Shown here: positions 43,660 through 53,800 of the stretch, one piece after another
How the letters are laid out: each line of letters starts with the position of its first letter
How positions within the stretch are numbered: the first letter of the stretch is position 1
DNA from: CAIWHR01 sp963773195
GTDB taxonomy: Bacteria; Pseudomonadota; Gammaproteobacteria; Burkholderiales; Casimicrobiaceae
Assembly: GCA_963773195.1 (NCBI GenBank)
Contig: CAVZAE010000005.1
Location: forward strand, 806,001-870,000
DNA: 64,000 bases
Direction of reading: 5' to 3'
The notes under the pieces: model-generated
What the model saw: the letters and a program-made list of their open reading frames with translations, nothing else
Database searches by the model: none
What the model was told of the DNA's origin: nothing
Position numbers and translations under genes: made by a program

Positions 43660-45092
43660 GTGCCCAAGCTCCGAGGATGCGCCACCCTCCTCGATTGGAG
43701 CCTCCTCCGCCGCTACGATCGTCCGGCACCCCGGTACACGTCCTATCCGGCGGCGCCGCAGTTCTCGATCCGACTTTGACGAACGGGCGCTGCGCGAGGC
43801 GGCCCGGGAGAGCAACGGCGATCCGATTCCGCGTCCGCTTGTCGCTCTACGTCCACGTACCGTTCTGCACGAGCCCCTGCTTCTACTGCGGCTGCAACCG
43901 GATCATCACGCGCGACCGATCGCGCGCGGGTCCCTACCTGGCGGCGCTGTACCGCGAAATCGACCTTACGGCGGCGTTGTTCGACCGCGATCGCGAAGTC
44001 ATTCAGCTCCATTTCGGCGGCGGGACTCCCAATTTTCTTTCGACCGCAGAGCTGCGCGACGCGGTCGAAACGTTCCAGCGCCACTTCCACTTCCGCGATC
44101 GGGAGCGGGACCTCTCCATCGAGCTCGATCCGCGTACGGTGAAGGCTGGCGATGTCGTCGAGCTGGCCGCGATCGGATTCACCCGCGCCAGTCTCGGCGT
44201 GCAGGACTTCGATCCCGCGGTGCAAAGCGCCGTCAACCGCGTGCAGACGGTGGACGAGACCATCGCGATCATCGATGCCTGCCGTCGGCACGGCTTCCGG
44301 TCGGTGAATATCGATCTGATCTACGGGTTGCCCGAGCAGACGCGGGAGGGTTTCGCCGCGACGCTCGATACCGTGATCGCCGCCCGGCCCGATCGGCTCG
44401 CCGTCTACGGATACGCGCACCTGCCGCAGCTCTTCCCCGCTCAGCGCCGGATTTCGCGCATGAGCGTGCCGGGACCCGAGGCCAAGCTCAACCTGTTGCA
44501 GCTCGCGATCGAGAAGCTCGAGGGGGCCGGGTACGTCTACATCGGGATGGACCACTTCGCATTACCCGATGACGAGCTCGCCATGGCGCAGGCCCGGGGC
44601 AGCCTGCATCGCAATTTCATGGGCTACACGACCCACGCCGATACCGATCTCGTCGGCGTCGGCGTCAGCGCGATCAGCCATATCGGCGCGACGCTACAGC
44701 CAGAACCCGCGCGACCTCACGGCATGGCAGGCGGCGATCGACGATGGTCGGCTGCCGGTGTTCCGCGGCATGCGCCTCTGCGAAGACGACCAACTGCGCG
44801 CCGACGTCATTCAGAGCCTCATGTGCGAGGCGGAGCTCCCGCTGAGCTCGTTCGAGCGTCGCTACGGAATCACCTTCCGCGACCTATTTCCGCGAAGCGC
44901 TCGCCCGGCTCGCGCCCATGATCGAAGATGGCCTGGTTCGAGGTCGGCGTCGATCGCATTGCCGTTACCTCGCAAGGCCGCTTCTTCTTGCGTAATATCG
45001 CCATGTGTTTCGACGCCTATATCGACCGCCGCGATGGAACGGGGACGCTTCTCCCGCGCCGTGTAGGCCCGTCGACACGGGACGGCCCATGA
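43660..45092 (+). pseudogene. hemN: Oxygen-independent coproporphyrinogen III oxidase, broken by 5 single-base insertions
   Basis: A radical-SAM haem-synthesis enzyme used without oxygen. The CxxxCxxC cluster motif is in VPFCTSPCFYCGCN, and IELDPRTVK, NIDLIYGLPEQT and YIGMDHFALPDDELA are HemN blocks. The frame is interrupted by extra bases near 43770, 43839, 44694, 44883 and 44938; repairing them gives RYTSYP through YSQNPRDLTAWQ to a stop at 45092, overlapping the fnr start as ATGA. The start (GTG 43660) is uncertain. Position next to fnr and nar fits anaerobic haem supply. Confidence 0.85.
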
Positions 45093-45841
45093 GCCGGCCC
45101 GAGTTCCCGCGTTCGGATGCATCGACCTCGGCCGACGACGGAGACACGCGCAAGTTCTGCTCGACCTGCGCGTTCTCGCAGGCCTGCCTCGAGCAGGGAA
45201 TGGATAAAAGTCAGCTCAAGGAGCTGCACGTCCTGGTCGAGCACATTGGGCCGTTCACCGCGGGCGCGCACATCTTCCGCAAGGACGAGCCGTTCGATGC
45301 GATCGCCGCGGTTCGCGCCGGATCCGTGAAGACCTACGTGGTCGACCGCGAAGGGCACGAACGCGTCCTTGGATTTCACTTTCCCGGCGAGGTCATCGGC
45401 CTTGACGCCATCGATGACCAGCGCTATCCGTGCAACGCGGTTGCGCTCGACACCGTCACGCTCTGCCGCTTCTCGTTTCCCCGCATGGCCGAGCTCGCCT
45501 CGAGGTTGCCCCAGCTGCAGCAGCATCTGTTCCGCCTGCTGAGTCGGGACATCGGCTCGGCGCTGCGGCAGAGCGGCGACTGGTCCGCCGACGCACGGAT
45601 CGCGGCTTTCCTGCTCGGGATGGCGCGTCGACTCGAAGCACGAGGCTTTTCGCCGCGCCGATTCCAGCTCACGATGGCCCGCACCGACATCGGCAACTAT
45701 CTGCGCCTCGCTCCGGAAACCGTCAGCCGCGTCCTTGCGCGCTTTCAGCACGACAGGCTCGTCCACATCGAGCGACGGGAGGTCGAGCTCCTGGACGTGG
45801 CCCGCCTCGAAGCGCTCGCTGCACCCATCTTGCAAAGCTGA
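45089..45841 (+). CDS. fnr: Fnr-type oxygen-sensing transcription regulator
   Basis: A 250-residue CRP/FNR protein. The N-terminal FCSTCAFSQACLEQG supplies three Cys and RYPCNAVAL the fourth, the complete ligand set for the [4Fe-4S] oxygen sensor of FNR. A cAMP-binding-like beta roll follows, and the C-terminal helix-turn-helix TDIGNYLRLAPETVSRVLAR has the E-SR recognition pattern of FNR, which reads TTGA half-sites. The ATG overlaps the hemN stop. It probably activates the nar genes and sirB2 when oxygen is low. Confidence 0.94.
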   Translation: MSRPEFPRSDASTSADDGDTRKFCSTCAFSQACLEQGMDKSQLKELHVLVEHIGPFTAGAHIFRKDEPFDAIAAVRAGSVKTYVVDREGHERVLGFHFPGEVIGLDAIDDQRYPCNAVALDTVTLCRFSFPRMAELASRLPQLQQHLFRLLSRDIGSALRQSGDWSADARIAAFLLGMARRLEARGFSPRRFQLTMARTDIGNYLRLAPETVSRVLARFQHDRLVHIERREVELLDVARLEALAAPILQS

Positions 45842-45848
45842 GCCGCGC

Positions 45849-45891
45849 TTGACCTGAGTCAGGACGCGCCGGCCGGGCCGCGGCGACAATA
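45849..45891 (+). promoter_or_regulatory. Class II Fnr-dependent promoter candidate (sirB2)
   Basis: TTGAC-CTGA-GTCAG is centred at 45855.5; a -10-like GACAAT lies at 45885-45890, which would put the start of transcription near 45897, 41.5 bp from the box centre. That is the classic position for Fnr activation. Confidence 0.55.
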
Positions 45892-45906
45892 TTGCGGCAT
45901 CTCCTC

Positions 45907-46344
45907 GTGGAGAGCCGCAACTGGCTGATCCGGGTCGTCGTGCTCGCGTTCTACACGCAGATCAAGTGGGTGCACGTTGCCACCGTGCTCCTGAGCGGCG
46001 CCTTGTTCGTCACGCGGGGACTTCTGGTGCAAAGCGGACGCGCTCGCTGGGCGATGGTTGCGCCTGTCCGCTACGCGAGCTACGGCATTGATACCGTGTT
46101 GCTCGCCGCAGCGCTGACGCTTGCGGCGGTCCTGCCCGGCGCGTTGTTCGCGAACCAATGGCTGAGCGTCAAGGTTGCGCTCGTCGTCCTGTACATAGGC
46201 TTTGGAAGCGCGGCACTCAGACGTGCCCGGACGCCGCGGGGCCGGATGTTCTGCTTCGCGGCCGCATTGACCGTCTACGCGCTCATCATCGGCATCGCGC
46301 GCGCCCATCACCCTTGGGGCTGGTTCGCCGCGCTTCGGGGCTGA
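45907..46344 (+). CDS. SirB2-family membrane protein
   Basis: About 145 residues with four hydrophobic segments. IKWVHVATVLLSGALFVTRGLL, AMVAPVRYASYGIDTVLL and the histidine-containing ARAHHPWGWF tail match the SirB2 family, of unknown biochemical role but frequent near respiratory genes. The start is uncertain: GTG 45907 is used here; GTG 45940 would begin at VLAFYTQIKW. Confidence 0.8.
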   Translation: MESRNWLIRVVVLAFYTQIKWVHVATVLLSGALFVTRGLLVQSGRARWAMVAPVRYASYGIDTVLLAAALTLAAVLPGALFANQWLSVKVALVVLYIGFGSAALRRARTPRGRMFCFAAALTVYALIIGIARAHHPWGWFAALRG

Positions 46345-46483
46345 TTCGCGCGGCCACTTGCTCCAGGTCAGCGCGGTCCATGTCGACCCCGCGCATTGCG
46401 GGCGTATGGGGATCTATGTCTACTCAACTCGCGCAAGGGAAAGGTACCCCATGCTCGTTTGACGACGACGGTCCCGGTGATGC

Positions 46484-46888
46484 TCAGGCAAAGCGAACGG
46501 GCTCGCCGCGGCGATCGAATGGAAGCAGGCCTTCGAGGTGACCGGACTTGATCGCATCGACCATCCGCTGCAGCGGTAGTTCTGCATCGTGGCTCGTGGG
46601 CGGCACGCCGGCACGGCCGGACATTGCCGCCGCGAAGACGATCGACCACGGTGGTCCCGCCTTCGCTGCCTCGGCTGCGAACGCGGCGAATCCGGAGAGC
46701 TCGGCCAGCGACTTGTCGACGCACATCAACGGCGCGAGCTCGCCGCCTTCGCCTGCATCGAACTGCGCGCGCTGAAGCGCGGTTGCATTGTCGGGCAACT
46801 CGGCGCCGGCGAACACGAACAGCAGGCGCTGCGGCTCGGGTTGCTGCCGCGCCGCCTGCAACAGGTCGTCGAAACTCGCGATTTCCAT
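46484..46888 (-). CDS. Nar-associated small conserved protein
   Basis: A 134-residue soluble protein, EIASFDDLLQAARQQPEPQRLLFVFAGAELP onward, containing APLMCVDKS and ending LPFDRRGEPVRFA. I recall homologues next to betaproteobacterial nar clusters, sometimes labelled ribonucleotide reductase subunit alpha, but no ribonucleotide reductase motif is present and that label is probably wrong. It is the last gene of the nar transcript, 32 bp after the ppiC-type gene. Function unknown. Confidence 0.7.
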   Translation of the reverse strand: MEIASFDDLLQAARQQPEPQRLLFVFAGAELPDNATALQRAQFDAGEGGELAPLMCVDKSLAELSGFAAFAAEAAKAGPPWSIVFAAAMSGRAGVPPTSHDAELPLQRMVDAIKSGHLEGLLPFDRRGEPVRFA

Positions 46889-46920
46889 GGAGAGCTCCGG
46901 AGGCGCGGGCGCGTCGCGGG

Positions 46921-47694
46921 CTACTGGACCAGTGGCGTGCCGGCGCTCTCGAGGTCCACCCCCTCGATGTCGGCCGCGCCTGCAAGCACTTGCAGGTATT
47001 GGCGCAGCGCCGTCACGAACGCCTGGCGTTCGAGCGTCCTGGCTACCGCACCGCGCACCGCTTCATAGGTGGGAGTCACCCCCGCCTCGCGTTCCAGCAC
47101 TTCCACGACGTGGAATCCGAAGCGGCTGTGCACGAGCCGCGGCAGCACGCCGACCCCGACGTGTGAGAACACGTCCTTCGCGAATTCAGCCGCGCAGTCG
47201 GCCGCGGCGAGCCAGCCGAGATCGCCGCCCGCGGCGCCCGTCGGGCAGTTGGACAACGTGCGCGCCGCCTCCGCGAAGGTGGCGCTGGTGCGAGCGTCGA
47301 GCAGCGTCGCCTCGGCGCGCTTGCGAAGCGCATTGACGTCGACTCCGGGCGTGACGGCGAACAGGATATGCCGCAGGCGCAGCCGTTCACCGGAAGCATA
47401 CGAACGCGCATTGGCTGCGAAATAGCGCCGGCAGGTCTCGTCCGACGGCGGCGGAACCTGCACCGCGCGATCGATATGGGCGTCGATCGCCGCCGCCGCG
47501 GCCTCGCTGATCGAACCGTCGAGGCCCGGAGTGTCCGCTGGGTCGAGCAATCCCGCGCGCTGGGCGGCCTGGCGCAGCAGCTCGGTGCAGGCGCGCTGCC
47601 GAAGCTCCTCGAATGAAGGGGCCTTGTCTGGCGCATGCAGCGCGACACCGTTGACCTGGGCAGCCGCAATCGTTCGATTGGCGAGCATGGACAT
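46921..47694 (-). CDS. PpiC/parvulin-type peptidyl-prolyl isomerase (nar-associated)
   Basis: A 257-residue protein with a parvulin domain at about 115-215: LRLRHILFAVTPG, FAEAARTLSNCPTGAAGGDLGWL, RLVHSRFGFHVVEVLERE. It lacks a signal peptide, resembling the NifM-like foldases found after narI in betaproteobacteria, where they may help mature the nitrate reductase. It follows narI by 26 bp. Confidence 0.87.
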   Translation of the reverse strand: MSMLANRTIAAAQVNGVALHAPDKAPSFEELRQRACTELLRQAAQRAGLLDPADTPGLDGSISEAAAAAIDAHIDRAVQVPPPSDETCRRYFAANARSYASGERLRLRHILFAVTPGVDVNALRKRAEATLLDARTSATFAEAARTLSNCPTGAAGGDLGWLAAADCAAEFAKDVFSHVGVGVLPRLVHSRFGFHVVEVLEREAGVTPTYEAVRGAVARTLERQAFVTALRQYLQVLAGAADIEGVDLESAGTPLVQ

Positions 47695-47720
47695 CGTGCG
47701 TCTCCCTTGGGGGCCTGTTC

Positions 47721-48458
47721 CTAGCGGGCGGTGCCGGACCCGCCCGGCGCGTTGCGCCCAGCAGGCACGTTCAGGCGGCGGCTGCGCACCACCTGATACG
47801 GACGGAAAAGGTAACCGAGCGACGCGAAGCCGCTCCACACGTGCACGAGCCGGCTGAACGGAAAGAGCAGGAAGATCGTCATGCCGAGGAGCATGTGCAC
47901 CTTGAAAAGCCACCCGACCCCCGCGAGTGGAGCGGCATCCGGCTGCAGCGTCGCGATGCCTTGAAGGTAACTCGCCAGAACGAGCATGGTGCCGGCGTCG
48001 TGACGATGCGCCCACGACAGCGGCAGCGTGACGAGGCCGAGGCACAGCTGGGCCCACAGGATCACGAGGATCGCGATGTCCGTGCGATGGCTGGTCAGCC
48101 GGATGCGAGCGTCGAAGACGCGACGGTACAGGAGCAGCGTCAGGCCGACGAAGCAGATCGCGCCCGCAACGCCACCGGCGACGATCGCCAGCAGCTGCTT
48201 CTGCGGTGCGCTGATGAACGGCTCGTACATCCAGTGCGGCATGAGCTGCCCGATCAGGTGCCCGAAGAACAGGAAGATGATCCCGACGTGGAACAGATTG
48301 CTGCCCCAGCGCAGCGTGCCGCTGCGCAGCATCTGCGACGAGTCGCTCTTCCACGTGTACTGGTCGCGGTCGAAACGCGCCAGGCTGCCCATGAAGAACA
48401 CCGCGAGGCAAACGTACGGGTAGACGACGAAGGCGAGATTGTTGAGATACGTGCTCAT
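47721..48458 (-). CDS. narI: Respiratory nitrate reductase gamma subunit
   Basis: A 245-residue membrane cytochrome b that takes electrons from quinol for NarGH. Five hydrophobic segments are visible; histidines in LRWGSNLFHVGIIFLFFGHLIG and VHMLLGMTIFLLFPFSRLVHVWSG are the likely haem b ligands. The start overlaps the narJ stop as ATGA. Confidence 0.95.
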   Translation of the reverse strand: MSTYLNNLAFVVYPYVCLAVFFMGSLARFDRDQYTWKSDSSQMLRSGTLRWGSNLFHVGIIFLFFGHLIGQLMPHWMYEPFISAPQKQLLAIVAGGVAGAICFVGLTLLLYRRVFDARIRLTSHRTDIAILVILWAQLCLGLVTLPLSWAHRHDAGTMLVLASYLQGIATLQPDAAPLAGVGWLFKVHMLLGMTIFLLFPFSRLVHVWSGFASLGYLFRPYQVVRSRRLNVPAGRNAPGGSGTAR

Positions 48459-49237
48459 GGTTGGCCGACCCCCGCGCCTGCGGCTGGCACCTCTGCGCTG
48501 CCCCCGGAGGGGGCGCTGTTCGCACCGTGGGGCGGCCCCGCGGTGCTCGTGCCTGCTTCTGGTTTTGTCTTCCTGTGCATCACATGGATCGGCTGCGGAT
48601 CACCCGGCCGAGCCTGTCCTTTGGTCGAGCAGCCGTCGAACACGGGCGGCTCGGCCCAGGCTTCGTCCAGCGGCTCCTCCGTGGCCGGCGCGGCCGGCTG
48701 CGCCTTCTCGCCCGCCAGCTCGAGCAGTGCCCCCAGCACGCTTGCATAAGGGCTTTCGCGCTTCTGCAGCGCACCGAAGATCGCGCCGAGGATATGGGCC
48801 ATCTCGCCTAGGAACGACTTCGCTTCGCGCGGCGGTTGCGTCGACACGAACTCGAGCACCGCCGGCAGATAGTCGGGCAGCTCGCCCGGCGCCAGCAGCA
48901 GGCCCGCCTTATGGTAGGTCTGCGCGAGGTCGATCATCGCGGGACCTCGATCGCGCGAGTCGCCGTGCACGTGCTCGAAGAGATGCAGCGAAGTGCCGCG
49001 CCCGCGATCGAAGAGTTGCACGTACTCGGCCTCGCTGTCGAGCGGATCGCCTCGCAACAGCTTGACGAGCAGCGCATCGAGCTCGTCGATGCGGTCCGAC
49101 GGCAGCGCTCGCTCACGGCGCAGGATCTCGCGCATCTCGGGCAGGTGCTTGCGCACGTCGGCGTCGGGGTAGGACAGGAGCGCGGCCAGCACGCGCAGCG
49201 TGCCCCGTGCCGCGACGGGTTTGGATAGGAGGCTCAT
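48455..49237 (-). CDS. narJ: Nitrate reductase molybdenum cofactor assembly chaperone
   Basis: A 260-residue TorD-family chaperone that loads the Mo cofactor into NarG. The first 185 residues are normal NarJ (LRVLAALLSYPDADVRKHLPEMREIL, SLHLFEHVHGDSRDRG). The last 75 are low-complexity and Gly/Pro/Ala-rich; the underlying DNA contains palindromes such as CCCCCGGAGGGGG at about 48499, so the tail may come from a repeat element inserted at the 3' end. Confidence 0.93.
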   Translation of the reverse strand: MSLLSKPVAARGTLRVLAALLSYPDADVRKHLPEMREILRRERALPSDRIDELDALLVKLLRGDPLDSEAEYVQLFDRGRGTSLHLFEHVHGDSRDRGPAMIDLAQTYHKAGLLLAPGELPDYLPAVLEFVSTQPPREAKSFLGEMAHILGAIFGALQKRESPYASVLGALLELAGEKAQPAAPATEEPLDEAWAEPPVFDGCSTKGQARPGDPQPIHVMHRKTKPEAGTSTAGPPHGANSAPSGGSAEVPAAGAGVGQP

Positions 49238-49253
49238 GATTGCTCCCCGAAAC

Positions 49254-50778
49254 TCATACCGTCGCCTTGATCGGGATGGTGCGTTTCTTCTCGCTGCCGA
49301 AGAGGCTCGTATCGGTGGTGCCTTCGGAGCACCCGTTGCCGAACGAGAACCCGCAGCCGCCGCGCACGTTGAACGCGTTCTCCGCGTATTCGCGATGGGT
49401 GGTCGGAATGACGAAGCGGTCCTCGTAGTTGGCGATCGCCATCACCTGGTACATGTCCTCCACCTCGGCCTGCGAAAGCTCCACCTGCTGCAGCGCGGCG
49501 AGGTTGGCCTGCCCGTCGACGTGCTTCGCGCGCTGGTAGGCGCGCATCGCGAGCATGCGCTCGAGCGCGCGTACGACGGGTGTGGTGTCGCCCGCGGTCA
49601 GCAGGTTGGCGAGGTACTTGACCGGAATGCGCAGCTGGTTGACGTCCGGAATCTCGCCGTTGGTGCCGATCTGGCCCGCGTTGGCGGCGGCGGTGATCGG
49701 CGACAGCGGCGGGACGTACCAGACCATCGGCAGCGTGCGGTATTCCGGATGCAACGGCAGCGCGACCTTCCAATCCACGGCCATCTTGTAGACGGGGCTG
49801 CGCTTCGCGGCCTCGAGCCAGTTGTCGGGAATGCCGTCGGCGCGCGCCTGCTCGATCACCTTCGGATCGCCGGGATCGAGGAAGAGCGACAGCTGAGCGG
49901 GGTAGAGGTCGCGATCCTTCTCGACGCTCGCCGCCTCCGCGATGCGATCCGCGTCGTACAGCAGCACACCGAGATAGCGGATGCGGCCGACGCACGTCTC
50001 CGAGCACACCGTGGGCTGCCCCGCCTCGATGCGCGGGTAGCAGAAGATGCACTTCTCGGCCTTGCCGCTCTTCCAGTTGTAGTAGATCTTCTTGTACGGG
50101 ACAGCCGCTCACGCACATCCGCCAGCCGCGACACTTGTCCTGGTCGATCAGCACGATGCCGTCTTCCTCGCGCTTGTAGATCGAGCCCGACGGGCAGCTC
50201 GCGACGCACGCCGGATTGAGACAGTGCTCGCACAACCGCGGCAGGTACATCATGAACGTGTTCTCGAACTGTCCGTAGATGTCCTTCTGGATGTCGTCGA
50301 AGTTGCGGTCCTTGGAGCGGCCCGAGAATTCGCCGCCGAGGATCTCCTCCCAGTTCGGGCCCCAGACGATCTTGTCCATCTGCATGCCGGTGATGAGGCT
50401 GCGCGGCCGCGCGGTCGGCGCCGCCTTCATCTCGGGCGCCGACTGCAGGTGGTCGTAGTCGAACGTGAACGGCTCGTAGTAATCGTCGATCTGCGGCAGG
50501 TTCGGGTTGGCGAAGATGCGCATCAGGAGCTTCCAGCGTGCACCCTGCCGTGGCTCGATGGTGCCGTCCGCCTTGCGCACCCAGCCGCCGTTCCACTTGT
50601 CCTGGTTCTCCCATTCCTTCGGATAGCCGATGCCGGGCTTGGTCTCGACGTTGTTGAACCACGCGTATTCCATGCCGGGCCGGCTGGTCCAGACGTTCTT
50701 GCAGGTGACCGAGCAGGTGTGGCACCCGATGCACTTGTCGAGGTTCAGCACCATGCCGATTTGTGCGCGAACTTTCAT
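49254..50778 (-). CDS. narH: Nitrate reductase beta subunit, one frameshift
   Basis: Iron-sulfur subunit carrying electrons from NarI to NarG. Cys motifs: CIGCHTCSVTCKNVW, CEHCLNPACVASCP, CRGWRMCVSGCP (Trp replacing a Cys, as in the 3Fe-4S site) and CSETC. After VSGCP the frame is lost by one extra G in GGG 50098-50100 (plus strand); removing it gives SGCPYKKIYYNW and continues to the stop at 49254. The start ATG 50776-50778 follows GGGAGGCCC. As written the protein would be truncated. Confidence 0.9.
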
Positions 50779-50806
50779 AGGGCCTCCCGCCGGTGAGCGT
50801 GGGGGT

Positions 50807-53800
50807 TCATACACTCTCTCCATGCGCCTGCGTTGGGCGAATCAATTCCTGGCCCACGGGCGTATCCAGCCAGTCGACGTTGGCCATCTTGCGCACGACG
50901 ACGAACTCGTCGCGGTTGGTGCCGATCGTCCCGTAGTAGTTGAATCCGTAGGAGAACTGCGCGTAGCCGCCGATCATGTGCGTCGGCTTCAGCACGATGC
51001 GCGTCACCGAGTTGTGGATGCCGCCGCGCACGCCGGTGATTTCCGAACCCGGCGTGTTCACGGTCTTCTCCTGCGCGTGGTACATGAGCACCATGCCGGG
51101 ATTGACGCGCTGGCTCACCACCGCGCGCGCCGCGATCGCGCCGTTGACGTTGAACAGCTCCACCCAGTCGTTGTCGACGATGCCGGCGCGCTTCGCGTCG
51201 TCTTCGGACAGCCAGATGCACGGGCCGCCGCGGCTTAGCGTCAGCATCATCAGGTTGTCCGTGTACGTCGAGTGGATCCCCCACTTCTGGTGCGGCGTAA
51301 TGAAATTGAGCAGGATCTCGGGATTGCCGTTGCTGCGGACGTTGTGGATGCCGGCCGTGGTCTTGAGATCGACCGGCGGCCGATAGCTCGAGAAGCCTTC
51401 ACCGAAGGCGATCATCCACGGATGGTCCATGTAGAACTGCTGGCGCCCCGTCAGCGTTCGCCAGGGAATCAGCTCGTGCACGTTGGTGTAGCCGGCGTTG
51501 TACGAGACGGTCTCGCTCTCGATGCCGCTCCAGGTGGGCGAGCTGATGATCTTGCGCGGTTGCGCCTGAACGTCGCGGAAGCGGATCTTCTCGTCCTCGC
51601 GGTACAGCGCGAGATGCGCATGCTCGCGGCCGGTGACCTTGGACAGCGCCTCCCACGCCTTGACCGCCACGTGGCCGTTGGTCTCGGGCGCGAGCTGCAG
51701 GATCACCTCGCACGCGTCGATGTCGGTCTCGATGCGCGGCATGCCGAGGGTCGCGCCGTCGGCGTCGACTGCGCCGTTCAGCTCGCGCAGCTGCTTCACC
51801 TCGGTCTGCGTGTTCCAGGCGATGCCCTTGCCGCCGTTGCCGACCTTGTCCATCAACGGTCCCAGCGCGGTGAAGCGCTTGTACACGTTCGGATAGTCGC
51901 GCTCGACCACCGCGATCTGCGGCGCCGTCTTGCCCGGGATGAGGTCGATCTCTCCGCGCTTCCACTCCTTGACTTCGAACGGCTGCGCGAGCTCGGCCGG
52001 GCTGTCGTGCATCAACGGGGTGAGCACGATCTCGCGTTCCACCCCGAGATGGCCGACGCACACCTCGCTGAATTTCTTCGCGAAGCCCTTGTAGATCTCC
52101 CAGTCGCTGCGCGATTGCCACGCCGGATCCACTGCGGTCGACAGCGGATGGATGAACGGATGCATGTCGCTGGTATTGAGGTCGTTCTTCTCGTACCACG
52201 TCGCCGTCGGCAGCACGATGTCCGAGTACAGGCACGTCGTGCTCATCCGGAAGTCGAGCGTGACGAGGAGATCGAGCTTGCCCTCGGGCGCCTTCTCGTG
52301 CCAGACGACCTCGTCGGGCTTCGAGTCCTGCGGACCTAGATCCTTGCCTTGAACGCCGTTGCTCGTGCCGAGCAGGTGCTTGAGGAAGTACTCGTGCCCC
52401 TTGCCGCTCGAGCCCAGCAGGTTCGACCGCCACACGAAGAGGTTGCGCGGCCAATTGTTCGGATGGTCGGGATCCTCGCAGCTCATCGCGAGTGTGCCGT
52501 CCTTCAGGCGCCTTGACCGTGTACTCTTTCGGATCGGCGCCGGCGGCCTGCGCATCGCGCACGACCTGCAGCGGATTGGTCGTAAGCTGCGGCGCGGACG
52601 GCAGCCATCCCATGCGCTCGGCGCGCACGTTGTAGTCGATCATGCTGCCGCCATAGAGCTTCGGGTCGGCGAGCGGCGAGATCACCTCGTCCATCTTGAG
52701 CTTCTCGTAGCGCCACTGGTCCGTATGCGCGTAGAAGAAGCTCGTGCTGTTCTGCTGGCGCGGCGGGCGGATCCAGTCGAGCGCGAAGGCAAGCGCGGTC
52801 CAGCCGGTCTGCGGCCGCAGCTTCTCCTGCCCGACGTAGTGCGACCAGCCGCCGCCGCTCTTGCCGATGCAGCCGCACAGCATCAGCATGTTGATGATGC
52901 CGCGGTAGTTCATGTCGCAGTGATACCAGTGGTTCATCGCCGCACCGATGATCACCATCGACCGTCCCTTCGTCTTGTGCGCGTTCTCCGCGAACTGGCG
53001 CGCCACTGTGATGACCTGCGCGCGCGGCGTGCCGGTGATGCGCTCCTGCCACGCCGGTGTGTACGGCGTATCGCGGTCGAAGTTCGAGGCCGCGAGCTCG
53101 CCGGGAAGGCCGCGCGGGATGCCGTAGTTCGCGACCTGCAGGTCGAACACCGTCGCCACCAGCGCCTCGCGCGTCTTTCCTTTCTCGCCGAGCGAGATGC
53201 GCTGCACCGGCACCGTACGCACGATCACTTCGTCGCCCGGGCTGTTCGGAAAGTGCTCGCTCGCGATGCCGCCGAAGTACGGGAAGCCGACTCGCGCCGT
53301 TTCCTTGCCAGGGCTGTCGCCTTCGAGCACCGAGAGCTTCAGCTTCACGTCATGGCCATCGCGTGCTTCCTTCGCTTCGAGGTTCCACTGTCCCCGGTCG
53401 GCGCGGCCGTCCGGTCCCCAGCGAAAGCCGATCGCGCCGTTGGGAAGCACGACCTTGCTCGCCTCGTCGAAGGCGACGGTCTTCCATTCCGGATTGTTGG
53501 CTTGTCCGAGCTTGTCGTCGAAGTCCGATGCGCGGACATAGCGATCGGGCACCATGACCTTTTCGCCGCTCGGCAGCGTGTGCTCCTTCAGCACCACCAG
53601 CATCGGCATGTCGGTGTAACGGCGGATGTAGTCGTCGAAGTAAGCGCTGCGCTCCTTGCCTTCGCCCGGGAAGTAGAACTCCTTCAGGATGACGTGGCCC
53701 ATCGCCATCGCCACCGCGGCATCGGTGCCCTGCTTGGGATGCATCCAGATGTCGGCCAGCTTGGCGACCTCGGAATAGTCGGGCGTCACCGCGACCGTCT

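Noticed and set aside
41283..45092. Programmed or global frameshifting as the explanation for cstA/hemN
   Set aside because: The inserted bases share no slippery motif or stop codon context, and most other genes in the window are clean. Sequencing error is the simpler explanation.
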